NCBI GenBank assembly: GCA_947566075.1
Contig: CANOIM010000032.1
Location: 1-6,686 of the forward strand
From: an uncultured Eggerthellaceae bacterium
GTDB lineage: Bacteria > Actinomycetota > Coriobacteriia > Coriobacteriales > Eggerthellaceae
Reading direction: 5' to 3'
Length of the DNA stretch: 6,686 bases
Shown here: in pieces, positions 1 to 6,686 of the stretch
Numbering within the stretch: the stretch's first letter is position 1
Layout: each line of letters starts with the position of its first letter
Notes under the pieces: generated by a model
Databases searched by the model: none
Told to the model about the DNA's origin: nothing
The model's input: only the letters and a program-made list of their open reading frames with translations
Translations under genes and position numbers: made by a program

Positions 1-3000
1 CGAGGGGTGTGAGCTCCTCGTGAACGCCACCGGGGCCGCCGCTCCGGGAGGCGTGGCGGGGACGATCACCTTAGGCGCCCAGTTCGGGAAGATGCTGAAC
101 GGGTTCTTCGGGGCGCGCGAGGGCGGATCGGGCGCCTACGAGTACATCCTGGCGTCGACCGTGTCCGTGCAGCTGGGGGCGAACCGGGGGCCGCAGACGG
201 CGGCGAACCTGATGCAGTGCCCGAGCGAGGGGACGGCGAAGTTCCAGGGGTCCATCTACGTAGCGGACAAGACGCTCATAGACACCGTGTGGACGGCTCG
301 GGGGTATGTGGGCTGCATCAAGTACACCGAGGCGGACGTGAACGCGCTGATAGGCGACTTCGGGTCGCAATTTGGCAGGACGACCGCCTATGGCTATGTG
401 GGTGCTTCTGGCGACAACTCCACGCACGACAACTCGGTCGTCTGGCGCATCCGCACGACGGATGCGGGGGTCGGCACCCTGCTCATCGCCCCCAACAAGC
501 GCAGCGGCTACAACGCGACGGCGTACCCTGCTGTGTTGAGGGAGTTCTGGAGCAGCGCTGAGACATGTCCGCCATGGACTGGCAGGGGCATGGCAGGCGG
601 CGATGGCGACGGCTACAGCAAGAGCTTCTCGCAAGCTAAGGTGCTCTCAGGCGTGACCGCAGGGGCAGGCTTGGGTTATATGTTCTACGGCTGCTCTGAA
701 CTAACGAGAGCCGACCTCACGAATCTTGCCGTAAGCGCTTCGACGAGGACCATGAGCGCCATGTTCTATCAGGCCACCTCTATCACGGGGCTGTACACGA
801 ATGTTGCGAAGACCGCGGATTCGTCGGCGACCATCCCTGCTGGAGTGAGCTTCTCCTCGAGCTTCTCGCCGACCACGGTGGGCTTCTCTGCGATACACGC
901 GTTCTTCGGTTGCACGAGCATGAAAGAGGCGCGGCTGAACAACTTCCTCAACGTGAGCAAATTCGATGCGCCTCAGATGTTCCTATCCTGCACAGGATTG
1001 ACGAGCGTGATCATAGAGAACAGCTTCAAGGGCGATTACTCCTATATGGTCCAGATGTTCGAAGGGGCCTTCCACACCAAGCCCAAAGCGGGTACTCCGA
1101 ATTTCGTGACGATCACGAATTCATTCAATGGCAAGGGCCTCTCCTACACCGATTCCAGGTATGAGCAGACCAACCTCTATCGGATGTTCTACCAGTGCTA
1201 TGGCCTCAACAAGGTCACGATGACCAATTGTGGCAACGGCGATTACACGAATGCGCAAGGGATGCTCCAAGAGTGCGTTGGACTCACGGATCTGCAGGTG
1301 ACATCCAGCTTCAACGGCCTGAATCCAGATATGCGCTACTTCGCCTATCAGACCAGCTGCAGTTCTTCCTGGGTCGACAAGACGACTGGGCAGCAGATCA
1401 TCCTTAGATCGTCTGCGTGCCAGCGGGCATATATCGATCATTTCCTTGCCACTGCCTTCTATAACGACAGTCTCACTGATGCGAAGATCGCATGGCTTGA
1501 TAGCACAACCTACAAAGACTCGTCTGGAGCAACACAAACTGCCTATTCTGATGGCGGTAGTTATATGCTCCTGAATACATATGCTACGCAGATAGACATG
1601 ACCGGCATGCCAAACCTGGGAAAATCAAACCGCGGTGGTTTCAGTGGCGGTGCAGGTCCTTTTCAGTCCATCCTTAATTGCAAATACCTTAAATGCGCTG
1701 CCAGTGGACTCGGAAACAACTACATGACTTTGCGAGCAGGCTTCAATCCTTACGATTACCGGGTCTTCAATAATTCGAACTTCGTTGAAGTAGAGCTTTC
1801 TGATTGGAAAGGTGCCCTTCATCATTCCTTCGCTTATTGTTCAAAGATGACGAAGTTCGTCCTGAAGGATACGACGGGAACACCAGGCATGGCTGCAGTC
1901 TTTGAAGCGTGCACGTCACTTCAAAGAGTCGAGATATCAGATGCAACGAATAACTGCACTTCAGGCGGACGGATGGAACGGTTCTTCCAGGGGTGTACAA
2001 GCCTAGTCTATGCTGATCTGACAGGTATGAATTTCCTTAATGCAGAGAACAACGAAGTTTATCTCAACGGATTTGAGAATCTGTTCTTTGATGGCGCTAC
2101 CAACTACGTCACCAATGGCGGTACTGGTAACGAAGTCAAAGCGACACCGGGTTATTTGAAAGTTAAGAATTTCCCCTTCTGTAACGGCATCTTCTCATAT
2201 CAGCGTTGCAATCCAGGAGATCCTTATCCAAACAATGCTCAGGTCGTTCCAACATATGTCATGGCATCGAATGTGACCATTGAAGTTACACAACCAGTGG
2301 CAGAAAACCGCATCATGCAGTGTTTGAATACCACAATTAATGGCACGAAATACAAATACGCCGGCGCAGATAAGAACTTCTCTTATCTAAAGGTTCCTGA
2401 GAGCAATAAGCAAGCCTGGATCAATAAGGGGTATTTCGGCGGCAAGGCAACCGATGACAATCTTGGATACAGCTCGACTTCCACTACGCCTACATCTGAT
2501 GTTACCTATAGCTATTCATCCGATGGCAAAGAGCTCACAATCAAGGCAAACAAAGCGAGTGCACGCATGATGAACTTTGCCAATGTCGTGAGCTCGAGCA
2601 ACAAGGGATATATGGTTCCCCCCTGGTATCAATCGCAGACAATCGAGAGAGTGAAGTTCCAGGCCTATAACGGGAGCCCGATCATTGCCTCTAACCTAGA
2701 CTATATGTTCTATGGGCTCACGAAACTCAAAAGCGTTGATTTCACGAATCTGAATACTTCCTCTGTTACCAGTATGAGTTATACGTTCCAGAACTGTGCC
2801 TCCTTGGAGGGAGTTGATGTTTCAAAGCTGAACACCTCGTCCCTTGTATATATGTGGTCTTTCTTCCAGGGCTGCTCTTCCCTTAAGAGTGCAGACTTCT
2901 CGAAGAACGACTTTAGCAAAGTGCAAGGCATTGCGAATATGTTCAATGGATGCGGGCTTCTAACTGGAGCTATGACACTCGATGAAAAGGGTGACACTAT

Positions 3001-6000
3001 CAAGTTTCCGCCTAGGAACGGCAGTAACAATCTCTTGCCTAGCCTAGTAAATATGAGTGGTGCTCTATACAACTGCACGGGAATAACAAGCATCACGCTC
3101 GATAAGGTCGGGCGGACAAACGATTATGTTCAAATGCATGTTTTTGCTACAGGCTGCGGAGCAACAAGGGTATCGATCTCAAACATAGGGCCAAAGGGTC
3201 TTGAGCTTCGCCAAGCATTCCAGAATATGCAGAGGCTTGAAACTATTTCCATTACAAATTGCGGCATAGCAACCTACACACCAAGAACACCAAATGCCTC
3301 AATCGATAATACTGCCTATATGCTTGCTGGATGCCCAGCCTTGAAGGCGGCTACCATAACAAATAGCGTAAACGGCTCGACCGATGCACCGAATGCCCAG
3401 CTGGGCTGTGCATTCCAGGGTACTATCTCTGGCACCACTACACCTGAACTTGTTACATGCACCAATTCCTTCAATGGTAGTGACCGCCGATTCTACGATG
3501 TATTTGCCGGGTACTCACAGAGCAAATCAGCGGACACGAAGCTGATCCTCAATAACTGTTTTAATGGTGTGTCCCCAGGCAGATATGATCAGTATCGTCT
3601 TTTCGCAAATCCAGTCAATCTGAAGAGCGTTGAGATGACCGACTGTCTCAAGGGCGACAAAGCCGAACTAGCTGGGGTATTCCGGGAATGTAGTAGTTTG
3701 CAGAACGTAAAGCTCACCCGTGTTGGCACCGGTTCAGGCGCATCTCTTCACAGGATGTTCCAGAACGCGGGTAGCGCGATTGCAGCCAATGCCAAATGCA
3801 CATGGACCTTCAATGATGTTGGTAACAATGCTGCTAACCTGCGGAGCGTTTTTGTCAACTGCTATGGCGGTTCCAATGCGAATGGTGGCGCTACGATGTC
3901 TGCTGATTCCAAGTTCACCTGGACGAATTCTGGCAATCGCGGCACGGCTGTTAGCATGGGGCATCTTTTCAGCTCTGGGAGATTCGTTGTTGAAGAAAGC
4001 GGGATAACCAGCGAGATCTATGCAAACAAAACATATTTCTATCAATACGATTATTCAAAGGGCTCTTATGATGGGTCAACGGAGAGTGCAGATAGCTACT
4101 ATCTAGCCGACTCCTTCGGCTCAAACAAGATGATGTGGCCTAATCTGGATCTTCGTGGGATGCCCGCTATGGCCACGGCTGCTCAAGCATCAGCTGCGGG
4201 CATGACAGCTGCACTCGGGGCTGACTTCTCTCAGACTCATATGTTCGAGGACCTGGATGCCATAACGAGCATCGGCACGACTGAGGGCAACTCGCTCATC
4301 TTGCCTGCCGACCTCATCAATGCGAACGTCAAGGACGTCTCTTGCATGTTCCGTGGCTGCGACAATCTGACGACCGTCACAGTGCAGAACCTCATCACGA
4401 GCAACCAGAAGATGGAGGAGGTGTTCCGAGCTTGTCCGAAGCTTGCTAACTTCACCTGGACGCCCACGACGAATTCAGGGTTATCACCGGATATGACCCA
4501 TATGTTCGCACAGTCCGGCACCGCTGCGAACAACATGGCGGTGAGCTTCGCCTCCGGCAGCGTTATGACAGCTCCGTCCACTATGGAGGGGATGTTCAGA
4601 GAGTGCTCAAAGCTGAACAACTTGAACACAGCAGGTCTTTCCACCGCCAATCTTCCACATAGCAGCAGTTCTGTAGTGGACGGGAATGGCCACGGCGGTA
4701 CAGGTAACTGTGGCATGAACGATCTGTTCACCGGGTGTACGGCTCTGTTCGATAAAGAGAACCGTGCAACCATCACGCTAGGTGTGCAATTCAAGCATCT
4801 GCTGAACGGCTTCTTCTGGTACAGGACTACGAGCACGGGCAGTCCCACGTATGTCATCCAAGCGGATATCAACTTGACGAATGCTGGCCCCACTACGACG
4901 TCCGAGTTGTTAAAACGTCCATCCTTGGAAGGCTTCGACTACACCGGCACCATCCATATGACCCTGGCAACGGTGGGCAATGTACCTGGTGGTGACCTGA
5001 CGGATACTTCCAAGGCGATTGTTCAGGTATGGCAGGATCAGGATTACATCAATTACAGCGTCAATGGCAAGACCTCATCTGCTGGCGAGTATGGCAATCC
5101 CTTAGCTGTTGGCTATGTGGGAGATCCCACTACGAGCGTTCGTTGGTCCATTCGCACCAAGGACAGCGTGAGCACCCTTGTGCTTGAGCCTTCAGACAAT
5201 GTGTCGGGTACCATGCGTGCCTTCAACCGCGTGGACTCCACTGCTGCTCCTTGGAATAGCTCTGGTGCTTATGCTGATTCCTTCTCCCAGGTGGTATTCC
5301 TTGGCCGGATAACGGCAAAGGGCTCCCTGTCTGGCATGTTCGAGGGTTGCACCAAGTTGGTATCTGCCGACATGCGTGGCCTCACCATCACTGATGCGAC
5401 TACCGATACCTCTCATATGTTCTACGGGTGCACGTCCATCCCGTTCGTCACCAACCAGAACCAATCAATGCCCTATGAGGCAACGCTTTCCATGCCAGCA
5501 GGGGTCATCCTGCCTGCAACCTTGAACCCCACGAACGCAGCCTCCATGTTCGAGGGCTGCACGGGCCTCACGGATAGTGCCAAAGGGTCACACCTAATGG
5601 CACGATCCTCAGCGTCCGTATCGGAAGATCCTTCAGCTCCGTCCGCTGTCGCGGACTCCGCTCAGGATGACGAGAGCGGCAACACCGCGAGTGTTACCGC
5701 CGGACAGGAGCAAGCTCCTGTCCCTACGGACAACCAGATGAGCAACGTAGATCCTAGGGCCGATGGGGTTCCGGCTGTGACGTTGAGCGACTTCGCCAAT
5801 CGCCAGGCGGCGAACGACTTGTCCTCCCTGTTCAAGAACGCGCTCACCCCGAACGCATCTGTGCTCATGCTGAACGTGGGCAAAGACACCACTGCTGCTG
5901 GGAGCTTCTCTTCGATGTTCGAAGGGGCCAAGATGCCCTCCATCACGCTCAACATCGTGGGTGGCTCAGCCTCAGCTGACCGCATGTTCGCAGGATGCCC

Positions 6001-6686
6001 CAATCTCACTGAAGCCCATCTTGACAAGGTATGCTTCGATGGTGGGTTCGCGTCTCTGTTCGAGGGGTGTCCTAAGCTCACGACGGTAGAGATCACGAAC
6101 TCCGGCAACGGGGAGCGGGCCAACCTGACCCGCATGTTCGCCAATACCCCGGCTCTCACCTCAGTGCAGCTGACCGGCGTTGCCAATGGCAACGGCACCC
6201 CGCGCTCAACCGGTGCGGGTGGCGCCATCACCGCAGGCACCCCCACCATGACGGACCTCTTCGCTGGCTCTACCGGATCTGCTGAGGTCACGTTCACCAA
6301 CACTGGTCGCGTGGCTGACTTCACGGGTGCCCTCACCGGATCCCACGTGAAGACCCTTGAGATGGATACCGTAGCCTCAGGGGAAGGTGCCACCTTGGCT
6401 TCCCTGGCGAAGGACTGCACTACCCTTGAGACCGCTACCCTGACCCACGTGGCTGAAGGCTCTGGCGTCTCCCTCGCGTCCGCGTTCTCTGGATGCACCT
6501 CCCTTGCGAGCCTCACCATGGCTGATGTGGCAACAGGATCCGGGGACAGCTCCCGCTACTCTGATCTGACCTCCTTGACCGCTGGGTGCACTTCCCTTGC
6601 CTCCGTCACCCTCGAGCGGGTGGCAACCGGTGCCCAGGCTGACATGACCGGTTCCTTCCGGGACCTCCCTGCCCTTGCCACCTTGC
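1..6686 (+). CDS. Giant BspA family leucine-rich repeat (DUF285) surface protein, internal fragment
   Basis: The frame beginning at base 2 is open to base 6685 (2,228 codons) with no stop; base 1 and base 6686 belong to split codons. Start and stop both lie outside, so no start choice, ribosome binding site, signal peptide or wall anchor can be judged. About 45 repeats end in variants of MFxGCxxL, the hallmark of the DUF285/BspA-like repeat. Typical units are MFYGCSEL (680), MFLSCTGL (977), FFQGCSSL (2861), MFRGCDNL (4346), MFYGCTSI (5417) and MFAGCPNL (5984). The repeats are split into three blocks by three related modules of about 190 residues. The protein is rich in Thr, Ser, Asn, Gly and Ala, has no hydrophobic membrane segment in view, and looks like an extracellular repeat protein. 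Family members are surface-exposed and some bind host proteins or other bacteria; any specific ligand here is unknown. Codon use changes sharply along the gene. Family call is strong; adhesin role is inference. Confidence 0.95.
62..679 (+). repeat. Inter-block module A (about 206 residues)
   Basis: First visible copy of a module that separates DUF285 repeat blocks (residues 21-226 of the fragment). Just upstream, the window opens on EGCEL, the tail of a preceding repeat unit. Landmarks in order are ITLGAQFGKMLNGFF (65-109), YEYILASTVSVQL (140-178), LMQC (209-220), FQGSIYVADKTL (near 242-277), GYVG (392-403), VVWRIRTTDAGVGTLLIAP (437-493), PPWTGRG (569-589) and FSQAKVLSGVTAG, which runs into MFYGC at 680. 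Copies B and C share the same order of landmarks. The final Trp/TLLI/PW part resembles the leader that precedes repeat arrays in many BspA-like proteins (from memory of the family). The middle part is not a domain I recognise. It probably caps the preceding repeat solenoid and restarts the next one; this is inferred from its position. This is the most G+C-rich part of the window, with frequent GGG, GCG and ACG codons. Confidence 0.75.
680..2149 (+). repeat. DUF285 repeat block 1
   Basis: This block of leucine-rich-like repeats covers residues 227-716. Clear unit ends are MFYGCSEL (680), MFYQATSI (761), FFGCTSM (902), MFLSCTGL (977), MFEGAF (1055), MFYQCYGL (1184), MLQECVGL (1262), VFEACTSL (1898) and FFQGCTSL (1982). 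Several units use a form with a strand followed by NSFKG or NSFNG (for example ITNSFNGKGL near 1115) in place of the classical DLSGLDTSNVT type. Between about 1340 and 1890 the units are badly degenerate: only fragments such as SFAYCSKM (near 1826) can be matched, so the repeat register is uncertain there. The G+C content falls steadily through this block. Each unit is expected to form one coil of a solenoid with the Phe and Cys side chains buried. Confidence 0.85.
2150..2704 (+). repeat. Inter-block module B (about 185 residues)
   Basis: This second, most diverged copy of the inter-block module covers residues 717-901. It lines up with A and C through GYLKVKNFPFCNGIF (2150-2194), YVMASNVTIEV (2255-2287), IMQC (2312-2323), KYAGADKNFSYLKVPES (near 2351-2404), GYSSTSTTPTSD (near 2465-2500), VTYSYSSDGKELTIKAN (2501-2551) and PPWY (2618-2629), and ends at MFYG (2705). 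The stretch LKVPESNKQAWINKGYFGG looks like the closing strand seen at the end of many BspA-like arrays (an xVPxxxxxxW pattern, from memory). It is followed by a Ser/Thr-rich linker and then the TLTI...PWY leader typical of the start of an array. The module therefore looks like an end cap, a linker and a start cap in sequence. It is much richer in A+T than A or C. Confidence 0.65.
2705..4768 (+). repeat. DUF285 repeat block 2
   Basis: This block covers residues 902-1589. It opens with the most classical DUF285 units of the window at 2705-2962: MFYGLTKLKSVDF, then NTSSVTSMSYTFQNCASL, then NTSSLVYMWSFFQGCSSL, then MFNGCGLL, with a period near 25-26 residues. After about 3,060 the units switch to the TN(S/C)xNG form (ITNSVNG, CTNSFNG, LNNCFNG, MTDCLKG) with ends such as MLAGCPAL, VFRECSSL and MFQNAG. 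A Tyr-rich insert (4019-4102) and an Ala/Met-rich stretch (4160-4222) break the register. Regular units then resume with MFRGCDNL (4346), VFRACPKL (4421), MFAQSG (4502), MFRECSKL (4592) and LFTGCTAL (4724). The block crosses a sharp rise in G+C content near 4,110. Confidence 0.87.
4019..4102 (+). other. Tyrosine-rich insert within repeat block 2
   Basis: Eight of 28 residues (1340-1367) are tyrosine, in segments such as TYFYQYDYSKGSYDG followed by SADSYY. No MFxGC unit can be read across it, and it is the most A+T-rich line of the window (20 G+C of 60 at 4021-4080). It is followed at 4160-4222 by an Ala/Met-rich, possibly helical stretch (MPAMATAAQASAAG and onward). It may be a loop or small subdomain projecting from the solenoid. 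I recognise no known domain. Confidence 0.6.
4769..5335 (+). repeat. Inter-block module C (about 189 residues)
   Basis: This third copy of the inter-block module covers residues 1590-1778. It begins right after LFTGCTAL (4724), as A begins after EGCEL. Landmarks are TITLGVQFKHLLNGFF (4769-4816), TYVIQADINLTN (near 4847-4882), FDYTGTIHMTLATVGN (near 4937-4984), GYVG (5111-5122), VRWSIRTKDSVSTLVLEP (near 5138-5191), APWNSSG (5246-5266) and FSQVVFLGRITAKG, which leads to MFEGCTKL (5336). It is clearly closest to A at both ends: ITLGxQFxxxLNGFF, then GYVG, WxIRTxD, TLxxxP and SFSQ are shared. The central stretch differs in sequence and in gap placement. Family resemblance of the last third to the leader before BspA-type arrays is from memory; the rest is unassigned. 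Confidence 0.75.
5582..5767 (+). other. Acidic Ser/Ala/Pro-rich linker inside repeat block 3
   Basis: These 62 residues (1861-1922) have no repeat motif. They are rich in Ser, Ala, Asp, Glu, Gln and Pro, for example SVSEDPSAPSAVADSAQDDE and GQEQAPVPTDNQ. They contain no Cys or Phe and look disordered. They sit between MFEGCTGL (5546) and a restarted array (VTLSDFANRQ, then LFKNA). Similar stretches usually lie behind the signal peptide or before the wall anchor of surface proteins, so an internal one is unusual. Possible roles are a flexible hinge or a site of glycosylation or proteolysis; none is shown by the sequence. Confidence 0.75.
6350..6686 (+). repeat. Tight alanine-rich repeat sub-array (TLxxVAxGxG units)
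   Basis: Four closely related units run to the window end: LEMDTVASGEGATLASL, then ATLTHVAEGSGVSLASAF, then LTMADVATGSGDSS, then VTLERVATGAQADMTGSF. The conserved cysteines stand at 6416, 6494 and 6587, which gives spacings of 26 and 31 residues. These units resemble one another more than units elsewhere in the window do, so they may be a recent local expansion. The array is cut by the window edge. Confidence 0.7.

Larger units (their letters stand above)
5336..6686 (+). repeat. DUF285 repeat block 3, continuing past the window
   Basis: This block covers residues 1779 to the window end. Unit ends include MFEGCTKL (5336), MFYGCTSI (5417), MFEGCTGL (5546), MFEGAKM (5915), MFAGCPNL (5984), LFEGCPKL (6056), MFANTPAL (6134), LFAGSTG (near 6257), DCTTL (6413), GCTSL (6491) and GCTSL (6584). 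A disordered linker interrupts it at 5582-5767. The last part uses units of the form TLxxVAxGxG, with Ala, Thr and Ser dominant, and has no FNG motif. Codons here favour ACC, TCC and GCC, unlike the ACG- and GGG-rich start of the window. Confidence 0.87.

Noticed and set aside
71..634. Antisense open frame of 187 codons, and an overlapping + strand frame at 217-561
   Set aside because: Both are Arg/His/Gly/Pro-rich translations typical of wrong-frame reading of G+C-rich DNA, and both lie inside module A.
1121..1537. Antisense open frame of 138 codons
   Set aside because: No recognisable motif; it sits opposite repeat block 1, whose + strand frame is clear.
4237..4893. Antisense open frame of 218 codons on the - strand
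   Set aside because: It is a shadow of the + strand repeats. It crosses from repeat block 2 into module C without any coherent domain of its own.
5915..5929. A 15-base exact repeat (ATGTTCGAAGGGGCC) shared with 1055-1069
   Set aside because: It encodes the common MFEGA unit end in the same frame, so protein-level repetition explains it rather than a regulatory or recombination site.
5662..6519. Long antisense open frame (285 codons) on the - strand
   Set aside because: It lies fully opposite the DUF285 frame, shows no family motif, and is explained by the repetitive, stop-poor codon pattern of the + strand.
1..6686. Possible CRISPR array, transposon, tRNA or phage element
   Set aside because: The repeats are degenerate, in frame and protein-level. 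No identical spaced repeats, terminal inverted repeats, transposase or tRNA fold was seen.

Overview
The whole 6,686-base window lies inside one very large protein-coding gene on the + strand. The frame that starts at base 2 has no stop codon through base 6685 (2,228 codons) and carries a continuous family signature. Neither the start codon nor the stop codon is in view, so the full protein exceeds 2,228 residues. No RNA gene, mobile element, promoter, terminator or intergenic stretch is present.

The protein is a BspA-like, DUF285-type leucine-rich-repeat surface protein. About 45 degenerate repeats can be read, each ending in a form of MFxGCxxL, such as MFYGCSEL at 680, FFQGCSSL at 2861, MFRGCDNL at 4346 and MFEGCTKL at 5336. 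Proteins of this family are secreted or wall-attached and are common in gut and oral bacteria, where some are adhesins. Role and location here are inferred from the family, because the signal peptide and anchor lie outside the window.

The repeats form a higher-order pattern. Three diverged copies of a module of about 185-205 residues (A 62-679, B 2150-2704, C 4769-5335) alternate with three blocks of DUF285 repeats (680-2149, 2705-4768, 5336 to the window end). Each module begins where a repeat block stops, passes through an NG[FI]F motif, a β-strand pair and a GY linker, and ends in a Trp/TL[VIL]I...PW segment that leads into the next MFxG repeat. The visible layout is therefore A-block-B-block-C-block.

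Base composition shifts strongly along the one gene. It is very G+C-rich at the left end (44 of 60 bases at 181-240), A+T-rich in the middle (24 of 60 at 2281-2340; 20 of 60 at 4021-4080), and G+C-rich again from about 4,110 (36 of 60 at 4141-4200; 37 of 60 at 6541-6600). Codon preference shifts too. This suggests a mosaic gene built from segments with different histories. The G+C-rich ends and the giant DUF285 protein would fit a gut actinobacterium such as a member of Coriobacteriia or Bifidobacterium. That assignment is a weak inference, since no taxonomic marker gene is present.
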